Positions 15,671-24,981 of a stretch of DNA of 35,232 nt are shown in pieces. A model generated the notes under the pieces. That model worked only from the letters and a program-made list of their open reading frames with translations. It made no database searches and had not been told where the DNA came from. Position 1 is the first letter of the stretch; every line of letters begins with the position of its first letter. The DNA comes from TMED109 sp002684605 (lineage in GTDB: Bacteria > Pseudomonadota > Alphaproteobacteria > TMED109), in contig CAJWSU010000014.1 in the NCBI GenBank assembly GCA_913046335.1, forward strand, positions 1 through 35,232, read 5' to 3'. The translations under genes and the position numbers were made by a program.

Positions 15671-16836
15671 GCCTTGATAAAGACTTTAAAATAAGAAAAG
15701 TAATAAATTCTTTAGAATCATCTCCTATTCGTAAAATAGCAAATACGGCTATAGGAAAAAAAGGTGTTATTCCCCTATATTTTGGTGAAACAGACATTCC
15801 AACTCCCTCATTTATATCAGAAGCAATGAAAGATGCGCTAGATGAAGGACATACATTTTATAGCGCCAACCAAGGTATTCCTGAACTAGTTAAAACAATA
15901 TCTAAATACTCTTCTGCTTTACATAAAAATCATATATCTCCTTCAAGAATAATGGTTACCTCTGCAGGAATGAATGCCTTAATGATTGCATCTGAAGCTA
16001 TAATTGATCCTAAAGACAAAGTTATATGCATTACGCCAGTTTGGCCAAACTTCATGAGATGCATAGAAATTATGGGAGGGGAAGTAATAGAAATACCATT
16101 AATTTATTCTAATTCAAAGAACACATGGAATTTAAATATTAAAGAAATTAGTAAACATATAAAGGATGTTAAAGCTATTTATATTAATTCTCCTAATAAC
16201 CCAACTGGCTGGATGATGAATACAGAAGAGCAAATGGAAATTTTAGAGCTATGTAGAAAGAATAAAATCTGGATAATATCCGATGAAGTTTATGAAAGAA
16301 TTATCTATGATAGGAGTGTAGCCCCTTCTTTTTTAGATTTAGCCAATGAAAATGATTTATTAATGGTTGTGAATAGTTTTTCCAAATCATGGGCTATGAC
16401 AGGATGGAGACTAGGATGGATAATTGTACCAGAAGGTTTACTAAATATATTTGAAAAATTAAATGAGTTTAATGTTGCCTCTCCTTCATCACCAGCACAA
16501 TATGCAGGTGTTACTGCTATTAATGATGGTGAAGATTTTTTAAAAACAATGATAAACAATCTTAGAAAGTCTAGAGAATTAACAATTAATTTTTTAGGTA
16601 ATTTATCAAGAGTTATACTTCCTTATCCAGAGGCTGCTTTCTATGCATATTTTCAAGTAAAGAATATTTCTGATTCAGAAAAATTTTGTTTCGAAGTACT
16701 AAAGGATACAGGCGTAGGCCTTGCTCCCGGAACTTCATTTGGCAAAGGAGGAGGGAGTTGGATAAGAATTTGTTACGCTAAAAGCCCTGATTTATTAAAT
16801 CAAGCTTTTGATAAATTAAGACCAGCACTATCGTAA
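15646..16836 (+). CDS. Class I/II PLP-dependent aminotransferase
   Basis: Fold-type I aminotransferase of the aspartate/alanine aminotransferase group. Of 396 residues, NSPNNPTG (181-188), DEVYE (213-217), the PLP lysine K247 in SFSKSWAMTGWRLGW and the C-terminal arginine in WIRICYA are present. The ATG at 15646 overlaps the dehydratase gene by 25 bp. A TTG at 15667, whose last two bases form the start of the dehydratase TGA stop, would give a 4-bp coupling overlap and a protein seven residues shorter; it is a credible alternative. The gene shares one base with tsaC. It may transaminate the pyruvate or glyoxylate released by the sugar-acid pathway; the amino donor is unknown. Confidence 0.88.
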   Translation: MANGCYNLSLDKDFKIRKVINSLESSPIRKIANTAIGKKGVIPLYFGETDIPTPSFISEAMKDALDEGHTFYSANQGIPELVKTISKYSSALHKNHISPSRIMVTSAGMNALMIASEAIIDPKDKVICITPVWPNFMRCIEIMGGEVIEIPLIYSNSKNTWNLNIKEISKHIKDVKAIYINSPNNPTGWMMNTEEQMEILELCRKNKIWIISDEVYERIIYDRSVAPSFLDLANENDLLMVVNSFSKSWAMTGWRLGWIIVPEGLLNIFEKLNEFNVASPSSPAQYAGVTAINDGEDFLKTMINNLRKSRELTINFLGNLSRVILPYPEAAFYAYFQVKNISDSEKFCFEVLKDTGVGLAPGTSFGKGGGSWIRICYAKSPDLLNQAFDKLRPALS

Positions 16837-17804
16837 TGAAAATATCTAAAGCAACTGAAAAAAACATAAATATTGCAACAAAACTATTATTAAAAGGAGG
16901 TATTGTAGCCTTTCCTACTGAAACTGTATATGGACTAGGTGCTATAGCCAGTAATAATAAAGCAATTAAAAGAGTATATAAAGTTAAAGGTAGACCTAAA
17001 AATAATCCCTTAATAGTTCATGCTTATGATATAAAGCAGGTCTTAGCAATTGTTGAAAATATTCCTAAAGAAGCAAATATATTGATTAAAAAATATTGGC
17101 CTGGTCCTCTTACTTTAATACTACACTATAAAAAATCTTCAAATATTTCTGCTATAGCACGTGCAAATTTAGAAACCGTAGCCGTTAGAATACCTAATCA
17201 TCCTATCGCATTAAAATTACTAAAAGCTGTGAATACTCCTCTAATCGCTCCAAGCGCTAATATATCTCAGCACTTAAGCCCAACTAAAGCAAGTCACGTG
17301 AAAAAAGATCTAGGGAAGTATCTAGTTAATGAAAGAGATATGATTCTCAATGGAGGAAGCTCTAATATTGGAGTAGAATCTACAGTTATAGATTTTACTG
17401 GTAATTATCCAACAGTATTAAGGCCTGGAGGATTAAATATTAATATTATTAATAAAGATGTAAAAGTCACGTATATCGATAATAAATCAAATAATAGTAA
17501 GCCTATTAGCCCTGGCTTATTTAAGAAACATTATTCACCAAATGCATCTCTTAGATTAAATTCAAAATTTCCACTTAAGGGTGAAGTATGGCTTGGCTTC
17601 GGGAAAGATCCTAAAAATATAGAAAACTTTATAAAAATGAATCTTAGTCTTACAGGCGACTTAAATGAAGCTGCCTCTAACTTATTTACAATGCTAAGAT
17701 TATTAGATAAAAAACATATAAAAAATATTGCTATTCAATCAATTCCAAATAAAGAAATAGGGATTGCTATAAATGATAGATTAAATAGAGGAGCTTCTAA
17801 TTAA
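16836..17804 (+). CDS. sua5: Threonylcarbamoyl-AMP synthase, Sua5 type
   Basis: Makes threonylcarbamoyl-adenylate from threonine, bicarbonate and ATP for the t6A37 modification of ANN-decoding tRNAs. The YrdC domain (about 1-205) has GGIVAFPTETVYGLGA (19-34), YKVKGRPKNNPLI (49-61) and APSANIS. A C-terminal Sua5 domain (about 215-322) makes this the long form (322 residues). The linker before it contains SPGLFKKHYSP, a signature of this form. Start ATG 16836 shares its A with the preceding aminotransferase stop (TAATG). A housekeeping gene within an otherwise catabolic operon. Confidence 0.93.
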   Translation: MKISKATEKNINIATKLLLKGGIVAFPTETVYGLGAIASNNKAIKRVYKVKGRPKNNPLIVHAYDIKQVLAIVENIPKEANILIKKYWPGPLTLILHYKKSSNISAIARANLETVAVRIPNHPIALKLLKAVNTPLIAPSANISQHLSPTKASHVKKDLGKYLVNERDMILNGGSSNIGVESTVIDFTGNYPTVLRPGGLNINIINKDVKVTYIDNKSNNSKPISPGLFKKHYSPNASLRLNSKFPLKGEVWLGFGKDPKNIENFIKMNLSLTGDLNEAASNLFTMLRLLDKKHIKNIAIQSIPNKEIGIAINDRLNRGASN

Positions 17805-17855
17805 TCTTGATCTAAATAATTAAAGTTTTATATTTAATTATTATTAATCATTAAG

Positions 17856-19277
17856 ATGAAGTATATGAAATCACAAATTTTAAATTTACAAATATTAAAA
17901 AATACTCTGGGGCCCAAAGGCTGGATAGAAGATAAAGAAGTTATTGAACCTTATCTTATAGAAGAGAGAGGTTTGTTTAGAGGAGAATCATCCTTATTAT
18001 TAAAACCTCAAAATATTGAGGAAGTAAGTAAAATTTTAAAATTATGTAACGAACATAATATAAAAGTAGTACCTCAAGGAGGAAGAACAGGCCTTTGTGG
18101 AGGAACTATTCCTTCGGAAAATGGTCAAGAAATAATGTTATCATTAGAGAGAATGAATAATATAAAAGAATTAAATGAAGAAAACTTTACTATTACTGTA
18201 GAAGCAGGCTGTATTTTAAATAATATTCAAAATATTGCAGATGAAAAAAATTTTTTATTTCCTTTAAGTCTCGCATCTGAGGGATCTTGCACAATAGGTG
18301 GTAATTTATCTACTAATGCAGGAGGCATTAATGTTCTAAGGTACGGCATGGCACGAGATCTAGTTTTAGGAATAGAAGTAGTTTTAGCTAATGGTAAAAT
18401 ATGGAACAATTTAACAAGTTTAAGAAAAGATAACAGAGGATATGATTTAAAACAGCTATTTATAGGGAGTGAAGGAACACTAGGAATAATAACCTCAGCA
18501 GTATTAAAATTATTTCCGGCTCCTCGAAATATTGAAACAGCTTTATTTGCAATACCTAGTACTGATGCTGCAATAGAATTATTAGGTTTGGCTCGAAATG
18601 CAAGCGCGGATTTACTTAATGCATATGAACTTGTAAGTAGAACAGGAATGGAAATGGTTATGAAACATATTCCAGGTGCAAAAGAACCAATAAAAAATAA
18701 ATACACCTGGTATGTACTTATAGAATTTTCTTCTTCTTCTAAAAACGACTTGAGGCAGCAAATGGAAGACCTCTTTGAAGTAGCACTAAATAAAAATATT
18801 GTATTAGATGGAGTAATAGCAGAAAGTACTCAACAGAGAAAAGAACTTTGGACTCTAAGAGATGGGCTCAATGAAGCTCAAAAACCCGAAGGAGGTTCTA
18901 TAAAACATGATATATCTATCCCTATAAACAATGTAAGTAAATTTATAGATAGAGCATCAAAATGTGTTGAAGAATTTATACCTGATTCTAGAGTAGTTGC
19001 TTTTGGTCACATAGGAGATGGGAATATTCATTTTAATATCAGCCAACCTCTAAAACAAGATAAAAAAGAATTTCTTAAGAAATGGACAGATGTAAATAAA
19101 TTAGTTTTTGATATAGTTGAAAATTTAAATGGAAGTTTTTCTGCAGAACATGGCATAGGAAAATTAAAAAAAGAAGAATTACAGAACTATAATCCTAAAA
19201 TTGAAATAGAATTAATGAAATCTATAAAGTCAACTTTTGACCCTAAAAACATACTGAACCCAGGAAAAGTTTTATAA
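17856..19277 (+). CDS. FAD-linked D-2-hydroxyacid dehydrogenase (GlcD / D-2-hydroxyglutarate dehydrogenase-like)
   Basis: Flavoprotein with an N-terminal FAD_binding_4 (PCMH) domain and a C-terminal FAD-oxidase domain, 473 residues. PQGGRTGLCGG (73-83) binds the FAD pyrophosphate. GHIGDGNIHFN (384-394) with H385 and H392 and SAEHGIG (429-435) form the metal/substrate site of the D-lactate, glycolate and D-2-hydroxyglutarate dehydrogenases. No GlcE/GlcF partners are adjacent, which favours a single-subunit D-2-hydroxyglutarate or D-lactate enzyme. Start ATG 17856 or, three codons on, ATG 17865; neither has a strong SD. A DmdC-like gene follows after 19 bp. Confidence 0.88.
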   Translation: MKYMKSQILNLQILKNTLGPKGWIEDKEVIEPYLIEERGLFRGESSLLLKPQNIEEVSKILKLCNEHNIKVVPQGGRTGLCGGTIPSENGQEIMLSLERMNNIKELNEENFTITVEAGCILNNIQNIADEKNFLFPLSLASEGSCTIGGNLSTNAGGINVLRYGMARDLVLGIEVVLANGKIWNNLTSLRKDNRGYDLKQLFIGSEGTLGIITSAVLKLFPAPRNIETALFAIPSTDAAIELLGLARNASADLLNAYELVSRTGMEMVMKHIPGAKEPIKNKYTWYVLIEFSSSSKNDLRQQMEDLFEVALNKNIVLDGVIAESTQQRKELWTLRDGLNEAQKPEGGSIKHDISIPINNVSKFIDRASKCVEEFIPDSRVVAFGHIGDGNIHFNISQPLKQDKKEFLKKWTDVNKLVFDIVENLNGSFSAEHGIGKLKKEELQNYNPKIEIELMKSIKSTFDPKNILNPGKVL

Positions 19278-19296
19278 AAATATATAGAGGAAAAAT

Positions 19297-21081
19297 ATGA
19301 AAGATTATACCGCACCTATAGAAGATATTTTATTCGTTATAAATAATTTAACGTCAACTATTGAAAATAAAAACGAAGAATACTCAGATCCAGAACTTAT
19401 TAAACAGATATTTGAAGAATCTGGCAAATTAGCCTCTAATGTTTTAGCACCTCTAAATAGCACTGGAGATAAAGAAGGCCTTTCATTAGAAAATGGCGAA
19501 GTAAAAATGCCTAATGGCTTTGTTGATGCTTATGATCAATATGTAAAAGGTGGATGGGCTTCTGTTGCAGGCTCTAAAGATTATGGAGGACAAGAAATGC
19601 CCTGGAGAGTTGTTGGGGGATTAAACGAAATTTGGCATGCTGCAAATATGAGTTTTTCTCTTAACATGTTATTAACACAAGGTGCAATAGAAGCAATTGA
19701 AGCTTATGGCACTGATGAACAAAAAGAAAAATATTTACCAAAAATGATTAGTGGAGAATGGTCAGGAACAATGAACCTTACAGAATCTCAGGCTGGTTCT
19801 GACTTATCTTTATTAAAAACAAAAGCTATACCTCATGATGAATTATACAAAATATATGGAAATAAAATATATATTACTCATGGTGATCAAGATATGACTG
19901 AAAATATTATTCACTTAGTATTAGCAAGATTGCCAGATGCTCCTAAAGGAAGCAAAGGTATATCATTATTTATTTCTCCTAAAAAAATAATTTCTGAAGA
20001 TGGAAGTTTATTAGAAAGAAATGATGTTAAAGTCGTTTCTATTGAACATAAACTTGGAACAATAGCCAGCCCAACTTGCGTATTAGCATTTGGAGATATT
20101 GAAGGAGCGAGTGCAGAATTACTTGCCCAAGAAAATGGTGGGCTTAAAGCAATGTTTACAATGATGAATAATGCGAGGTTGAATGTTGGAATTCAAGGAG
20201 TATCTATAGCAGAAAGAGCTTATCAGCAAGCCTTAAAGTTTTCGCTAACCCGAATGCAAGGAAACTCTATTGATGGAACAAGTGAAGGAACAGTTGCGAT
20301 TATAGATCACCCAGATGTTCAAAGAATGTTAATGGATATGAAATCCAGAACGGAAGCAATGCGAGCTCTATCATTATATACAGCAAATGAATTAGATTTA
20401 TCTAAAGGAGCTTCATCTGAAGAAGAAAGACATAAAGCACAAGAGAATTTAGACATATTAACTCCTATAGTAAAAGCATGGTGTACGGATCAAGGAGTTT
20501 TAATTTCATCTACAGGCGTACAAATACATGGAGGAATGGGCTTTATAGAAGAAACTGGAGCTGCGCAACATTATAGAGATGCAAGAATACTACCCATATA
20601 TGAAGGAACGAATGGTATTCAAGCTTTAGACCTATTAAGAAGAAAACTTACAATGGATGATGGGAATGTATTTAAAAGATTTTTAAGTGAAATGAAAAAA
20701 GATTTAGAAGATTGCATTTCCCTTAAAGAAGGTGATTTACCTTATATTGGCAAAAAAGTTTTTAAAGCTATTAATATGCTTGAAGAAACTGCAGATGAAC
20801 TTCTTGTTATGTGGAAAAATAATAAAAGACAAGCAGCCTCTGGTGCTACTCCATTTATAGATATGTGTGGTAGTATTTTCGGTGGGTGGATGATGGCTAA
20901 AAGTGCATTAAAAGCTTCACAATTATTAAAAAATGATGGTGATAATAAATTTTTAATTTCTAAAATATCTACTTCATCATTTTATATAGATACTGTTTTA
21001 GAATCATCTTTAAGTTTAAAAAATGTTGTAACTAATGCACATAAAAATGTAGAAGCGATATTATATAATTTAAAAAATTAA
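19297..21081 (+). CDS. DmdC-like acyl-CoA dehydrogenase with C-terminal extension
   Basis: FAD-dependent acyl-CoA dehydrogenase of the roughly 590-residue subfamily that includes 3-methylmercaptopropionyl-CoA dehydrogenase DmdC. The 594 residues begin with YTAPIEDILFV. They carry the substrate/FAD motif GTMNLTESQAGSDL (157-170), the subfamily signature MFTMMNNARLNVGIQG (286-301), YRDARILPIYEGTNGIQALDL with the canonical catalytic glutamate E436, and an additional helical domain (about 455-594). Paralogues are common, so DMSP/MMPA metabolism is possible but not proven; DmdA, DmdB and DmdD are not in the window. Good SD (AGAGGAAA). Its stop codon overlaps that of the convergent hydratase gene. 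Confidence 0.88.
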   Translation: MKDYTAPIEDILFVINNLTSTIENKNEEYSDPELIKQIFEESGKLASNVLAPLNSTGDKEGLSLENGEVKMPNGFVDAYDQYVKGGWASVAGSKDYGGQEMPWRVVGGLNEIWHAANMSFSLNMLLTQGAIEAIEAYGTDEQKEKYLPKMISGEWSGTMNLTESQAGSDLSLLKTKAIPHDELYKIYGNKIYITHGDQDMTENIIHLVLARLPDAPKGSKGISLFISPKKIISEDGSLLERNDVKVVSIEHKLGTIASPTCVLAFGDIEGASAELLAQENGGLKAMFTMMNNARLNVGIQGVSIAERAYQQALKFSLTRMQGNSIDGTSEGTVAIIDHPDVQRMLMDMKSRTEAMRALSLYTANELDLSKGASSEEERHKAQENLDILTPIVKAWCTDQGVLISSTGVQIHGGMGFIEETGAAQHYRDARILPIYEGTNGIQALDLLRRKLTMDDGNVFKRFLSEMKKDLEDCISLKEGDLPYIGKKVFKAINMLEETADELLVMWKNNKRQAASGATPFIDMCGSIFGGWMMAKSALKASQLLKNDGDNKFLISKISTSSFYIDTVLESSLSLKNVVTNAHKNVEAILYNLKN

Positions 21082-21926
21082 TCTATTAAATCTGCTTGAG
21101 CAGATAAAGATATATTTCCATATTGATCTTTAATCCAAAGATCTAAACCAGCAGAAGTTTTAATTGCTTGAGCAGATATTTCTCCTCCTACAAAAACTGG
21201 CCTAAGTAACTTAAAACTAAATTTATTAAGTTTTTGTTTAGAAACTTTAATTATACTATTTGTTAAATCCAATAAAAATGTTGCCATTAAAGGTCCATGA
21301 ACAACAATGTCAGGATACCCCTCAACATTCTTTGCATAAGGAAAGTCATAATGAATTCTATGGGTATTATGAGTTAAAGCAGAATAACGAAACAACATTT
21401 CTTGAGAAGTTTTCCATATTTTTTGAAAATCATAATCCTCTGGTGATTTTTCCTTTGTATGGGTTTTAACTTTTTGTACACTCTTACCTTCTCTATACAC
21501 TAGGTTTTGATATTCATTAATTAAAACGTTATTATTATTAGAAAATTTATGATTTATTCTTAAAAATGTTAAATTTCCAGTAGATCCCACTTTATTTTTA
21601 ATAGAATCAATGGTGGATATTTTTTTTATTTCATCACCAATTAATATAGGTTTATGATATATTATTTCTCCTCCTGCATACATTCTAATAGGTAGCTGAA
21701 TAGGAGGCATAAAACCTCTTCTTTTTTCATGACCATCAGGACCTAAATTTTTTTGTAATGGCAAATTTAAAAAATATAGCCAATGCCAACCATATGGAAC
21801 TTCTTTAATATTTACATTCTCATAATTAAATACTGCGGACATAGCCTTAACTGGAAGTTCACTTATGTATTCACTATTCTCAATTGATTTACCTATCCAT
21901 TGCTCAAGTTTTTCACTATTGCTCAT
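21078..21926 (-). CDS. Double-hotdog MaoC/FAS1-like dehydratase (mesaconyl-C4-CoA hydratase-like)
   Basis: Probable enoyl-CoA hydratase with two hotdog domains (282 residues; about 1-150 and 160-282). The C-terminal half shows the hydratase-2-like active site pattern MLFRYSALTHNTHRIHYD (177-194) and VVHGPLMATFLLDL (208-221). The layout and N-terminal pattern (WHWLYFLNLPLQKNLGPDGH) match the Htd2/mesaconyl-C4-CoA hydratase group, whose members also hydrate itaconyl-CoA. Its start overlaps the CoA-transferase gene by 11 bp, and it is the last gene of a minus-strand run. The convergent ACAD gene shares the palindromic TTAA so that both stop codons overlap. Confidence 0.85.
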   Translation of the reverse strand: MSNSEKLEQWIGKSIENSEYISELPVKAMSAVFNYENVNIKEVPYGWHWLYFLNLPLQKNLGPDGHEKRRGFMPPIQLPIRMYAGGEIIYHKPILIGDEIKKISTIDSIKNKVGSTGNLTFLRINHKFSNNNNVLINEYQNLVYREGKSVQKVKTHTKEKSPEDYDFQKIWKTSQEMLFRYSALTHNTHRIHYDFPYAKNVEGYPDIVVHGPLMATFLLDLTNSIIKVSKQKLNKFSFKLLRPVFVGGEISAQAIKTSAGLDLWIKDQYGNISLSAQADLID

Positions 21927-23040
21927 TAAATTCTTCTCTTATATTTATTGAATTTTCTCCTACACTTGGAACCTTGCTTATAATGTCTTTTTCACCTAGC
22001 ACTATGGATGGAGGAGCAATTAATTCTACTTCCTGATCTCCAATAGTACATTTAATTTTTCTTAACTGTGGATGTTTTTCTAAATCTTCGATAGAATTTA
22101 ATACGCCACATGCTATTTTTTCTTTTCTTAACCTTTCTACTATTAAATCTTTATCATATTTAATAAATTCCTTTGAAATAATTTTATCTAATTCAATTCT
22201 ATTTTTAACCCTTTTTGTAGGCTCATTAAACCTTATATCTGCATATAAATTATTTAACATTAAAACTGATTTACATAAATTAACCCATTCTCTTTCATTC
22301 TGAATAGAAATTAAGATTTTTTTTCCGCATTTGGAATAATATGCACCATAAGGAGCAATGGAAGGATGTGATAATCCTACTCTTTTTATAGACCTCTTTC
22401 CATAAACTGTTTGTAAATAAGGAACATTCATCCAATCCGCCATTCCTGCAAATAATGAAACTTGAATACCTGTTCCTTTTCCAGTCTTTTCCCTTGTATA
22501 TAAGGCTTGTAAAATTGATGAATGCGCATTCATCCCACAGGCTATATCACATACTGAAACACCAACCCTTCCTTCTTCTTCTTGAGTACCAGTAACACTG
22601 CATAGTCCAGTTTCAGCTTGCACTAACAAATCATATGCTTTCATATCTCTATAGGGACCAACTTCTCCATATCCTGAAATATCACAAGTTATTAACTTTT
22701 TATTTAAATCTCTCATATCTTTAGAGCCTAGACCTGCTCTATCAGATGCACCTGGAGCTAAATTTTGAATAAATATATCAGCAGAAACAATAATTTTTTT
22801 TAATAATTTTAAATCTTCACTATTTTTAATATCTATGACTAAAGACTCTTTCCCTCTATTTAACCATACAAAATATGCACTTTCTCCTTTTACATCTTTA
22901 TCATATTGCCTAGCAAAATCTCCATCTGCTCTCTCTATTTTAATTACTCTAGCACCCGCTTCTGCTAATCTTAAGGAACATAAAGGAGCTGCAACTGCCT
23001 GCTCTAAAGAAACTACTAATATACCTTCTAATGCTTTCAA
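21916..23040 (-). CDS. CaiB/BaiF family (class III) CoA-transferase
   Basis: Moves CoA between carboxylic acids through a mixed anhydride on an aspartate. The 374 residues include RLAEAGARVIKIERADGDFAR (24-44), NRGKESLVID (61-70), ISGYGEVGPYRDMKAYDLLVQAETGL (121-146) and the likely nucleophile D165 in VCDIACG. The start is TTG (23038-23040), supported by AGGAGA five bases upstream. It sits 9 bp after an acyl-CoA dehydrogenase and overlaps the hydratase gene, so the three are probably one transcript. The 374-residue single domain rules out DddD, which is a double-length protein. Acid substrate unknown; itaconate, mesaconate, malate or succinate-type acids are candidates. Confidence 0.9.
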   Translation of the reverse strand: MKALEGILVVSLEQAVAAPLCSLRLAEAGARVIKIERADGDFARQYDKDVKGESAYFVWLNRGKESLVIDIKNSEDLKLLKKIIVSADIFIQNLAPGASDRAGLGSKDMRDLNKKLITCDISGYGEVGPYRDMKAYDLLVQAETGLCSVTGTQEEEGRVGVSVCDIACGMNAHSSILQALYTREKTGKGTGIQVSLFAGMADWMNVPYLQTVYGKRSIKRVGLSHPSIAPYGAYYSKCGKKILISIQNEREWVNLCKSVLMLNNLYADIRFNEPTKRVKNRIELDKIISKEFIKYDKDLIVERLRKEKIACGVLNSIEDLEKHPQLRKIKCTIGDQEVELIAPPSIVLGEKDIISKVPSVGENSINIREEFNEQ

Positions 23041-23049
23041 TATGTTCTC

Positions 23050-24240
23050 CTAGTATGATTTTTTAAGGCCTAATACATTTTGAGCTATAAATGCTAAAAT
23101 TAAATTTGTTGATATTGGAGCAATTTGGTAAAGCCTTGCTTCCCTATATTTTCTCTCAATATCATAATCTTCTGCAAAACCATAACCTCCAAAAGTTTGA
23201 ATAGCTGATTCTGCTGCTTTCCATGAAGCTTCTGAAGATAGAAGCTTGGCTATATTAGCTTCTGATCCACAAGACATATTATTATCAAATAATTTTGCAG
23301 CTCTATCTACCATCAAAGCTGCTGCTTCAGTTTCTGCATAAGCTCTTGAAATTGGAAATTGTATGCCTTGGTTTTGTCCTATTGGTCTTCCAAAAACAAT
23401 TCTTGAAGAAGCATACTCGGTTGTTTTATCTAAAAAAAACTTTGCATCTCCGATACATTCAGAGGCTATTAAAATACGTTCTGCGTTCATGCCATCTAGA
23501 ATATATTTAAACCCTTTGCCTTCTTCTCCTATTAAACTATCTAATGGAATTTCTAAGTCATCAAAAAAAACTTCTGTAGTAGCATGGTTTATCATTGTTT
23601 TAATAGGCTTTATAGTTAATCCATTATTCTTTGCTTTCTGCATGTCTATAATAAATAAAGATAACCCTTCAGTTCTTTTTAAACTTTTATCAGAACTCGT
23701 TCTCGCCAATAATAACATTAGGTCAGAATATTCAGCCCTACTAGTCCATACCTTTTGACCATTCACAACATAGCCATTATTAATTTTTTCTGCCTTTGTT
23801 CTTATTGACAGCGTATCAGTTCCAGCATCAGGCTCTGTAACACCAAATGCTTGCAAACGAAGTTCTCCTGAAGAGATTTTTGGTAAGTATTTATTTTTTT
23901 GCTCCTCTGATCCGTGCCTTAATAAAGCTCCCATAATGTACATTTGAGCATGGCAAGCTGCGCCATTTCCACCTGATCTCTGGATTTCCTCAAGTATCAC
24001 GCATGCCGCTTCTAAAGGCAATCCAGACCCTCCATACTGCTCAGGTATTAAACATGCTAAATAACCTGCATCAGTTAAAGCCTTAACAAACTTTTCTGGA
24101 TACTCTCTTGCAGCATCAAGTTTTCTCCAATATTCTCCAGGAAAATTTTCACATAAATCTCTAACACCATTTCTAATATCTTCCCATGCATCATTTTCTA
24201 TATTAGCTATACTAGGGACTCTGTGATTATTTTCTGACAA
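23050..24240 (-). CDS. Acyl-CoA dehydrogenase with non-canonical C-terminal catalytic loop
   Basis: FAD-dependent acyl-CoA dehydrogenase, 396 residues, with FGVTEPDAGTD (132-142) and QTFGGYGF (348-355). The usual C-terminal YEGT glutamate is absent: the loop reads YQIAPISTN (371-379). A glutamate, E254 in GMNAERILIAS, occupies the place used as the catalytic base in isovaleryl-CoA dehydrogenase, so the enzyme is probably active with the base on that helix. The start is TTG (24238-24240) with AAAAGGAAA upstream. It leads the ACAD-CoA-transferase-hydratase unit and lies 144 bp downstream of the ThDP decarboxylase pair. A branched or short dicarboxylic acyl-CoA substrate is plausible but unproven. 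Confidence 0.9.
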   Translation of the reverse strand: MSENNHRVPSIANIENDAWEDIRNGVRDLCENFPGEYWRKLDAAREYPEKFVKALTDAGYLACLIPEQYGGSGLPLEAACVILEEIQRSGGNGAACHAQMYIMGALLRHGSEEQKNKYLPKISSGELRLQAFGVTEPDAGTDTLSIRTKAEKINNGYVVNGQKVWTSRAEYSDLMLLLARTSSDKSLKRTEGLSLFIIDMQKAKNNGLTIKPIKTMINHATTEVFFDDLEIPLDSLIGEEGKGFKYILDGMNAERILIASECIGDAKFFLDKTTEYASSRIVFGRPIGQNQGIQFPISRAYAETEAAALMVDRAAKLFDNNMSCGSEANIAKLLSSEASWKAAESAIQTFGGYGFAEDYDIERKYREARLYQIAPISTNLILAFIAQNVLGLKKSY

Positions 24241-24384
24241 TATTAATTTCCTTTTCTTTAACTAAATGAATATTTATAGAAATATAATTTAATTATATTT
24301 TTTCAATAGTTTTATAAATTTTAGTAAAGTCATATGAAAGTAAACTTTTTTGAACTTATTGAAAATATTTTTTTAATAAATTTT
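24241..24384. other. Non-coding AT-rich spacer with a long-loop inverted repeat
   Basis: The 144-bp gap between the ThDP decarboxylase pair and the ACAD operon holds no plausible gene. A perfect 9-bp inverted repeat (24300-24308 and 24357-24365, TTTTCAATA/TATTGAAAA) encloses 48 bases, and a weak AAAG/CTTT hairpin lies inside. It may hold the promoter of the ACAD unit or a weak terminator of the decarboxylase genes. Neither is convincing. Confidence 0.3.
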
Positions 24385-24978
24385 TTATTCTAATAATGCA
24401 TTTTTACCTAATAAGGCATTTCTAAAGCGACTTTTTATATAAGCTCCTTCTCTAATAGGCAATACTAGAGGACCCTCTTCATTATTTATTTTTATTTGTG
24501 AAAAAGTTAACTCCTTTATAACATTAATATTTGAAGATAATAATAATAATTGCTCATGAGTTTTAATAATTGATGAGTTTTTTATTCCCGCACCAATAGC
24601 AATTGCACTTAAATCTGCGCAATGACCTGTATGAGTTTTTTGCTTACCTGTTTCTCCATACAGTTCATTATCAAATACAACTATTGAAAGATTTTTTGGC
24701 TGCTTTACAGCAATAGTAGCTAATGAACCTATTCCCATTAACATTTCTCCATCACCTGTAACAACTATTACTTTTCTTTTTGGTTGAGATAATGCCAGCC
24801 CTAAAGCTATCATACAAGAGTTTCCCATACCTCCCCAAACATAAAAATTTAATTCATTATCTCCCAAGGAAGCAACATCCCAACAAGTTCCTCCTAATCC
24901 ATTAATAATTAAAGAGTTTTTTCTATCTTTTAATATTTGGGAAATAACGTATCGTCTATTTAATTGGTAATTCTGCAT
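24385..24978 (-). CDS. ThDP-dependent 2-oxoacid decarboxylase, beta (C-terminal ThDP-binding) subunit
   Basis: Small subunit (197 residues) carrying the ThDP pyrophosphate-binding half of a split decarboxylase: GDGEMLMG (75-82) followed by N104 in FDNELYGETG gives the GDG-X26-N motif, and GGMGNSCMIALGLAL (49-63) precedes it. The pattern is that of sulfopyruvate decarboxylase ComE and the C-terminal half of phosphonopyruvate decarboxylase. It begins 3 bp after the alpha gene ends. Together the pair is equivalent to one full-length enzyme, which is what the split ComD/ComE family shows. The real substrate could be sulfopyruvate, phosphonopyruvate or another 3-substituted pyruvate. Confidence 0.85.
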   Translation of the reverse strand: MQNYQLNRRYVISQILKDRKNSLIINGLGGTCWDVASLGDNELNFYVWGGMGNSCMIALGLALSQPKRKVIVVTGDGEMLMGIGSLATIAVKQPKNLSIVVFDNELYGETGKQKTHTGHCADLSAIAIGAGIKNSSIIKTHEQLLLLSSNINVIKELTFSQIKINNEEGPLVLPIREGAYIKSRFRNALLGKNALLE

Positions 24979-24981
24979 AAA

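Noticed and set aside
18227..18706. A 159-codon minus-strand frame inside the FAD-linked dehydrogenase gene
   Set aside because: Antisense shadow of a gene with clear FAD and active-site motifs; it has no supported start region or domain.
21916..23040. DddD-type DMSP CoA-transferase/lyase
   Set aside because: DddD is about twice this length with two CaiB domains. This is a single-domain 374-residue CoA-transferase.
23363..23758. A 131-codon plus-strand frame inside the acyl-CoA dehydrogenase gene
   Set aside because: Antisense shadow; the opposite strand encodes a complete dehydrogenase.
24300..24365. Long-loop inverted repeat with a following T-run as a terminator
   Set aside because: The loop is 48 bases, the stem has one G-C pair, and the T-run is on the plus strand where no transcript is expected to arrive. 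It is kept only as a spacer description.
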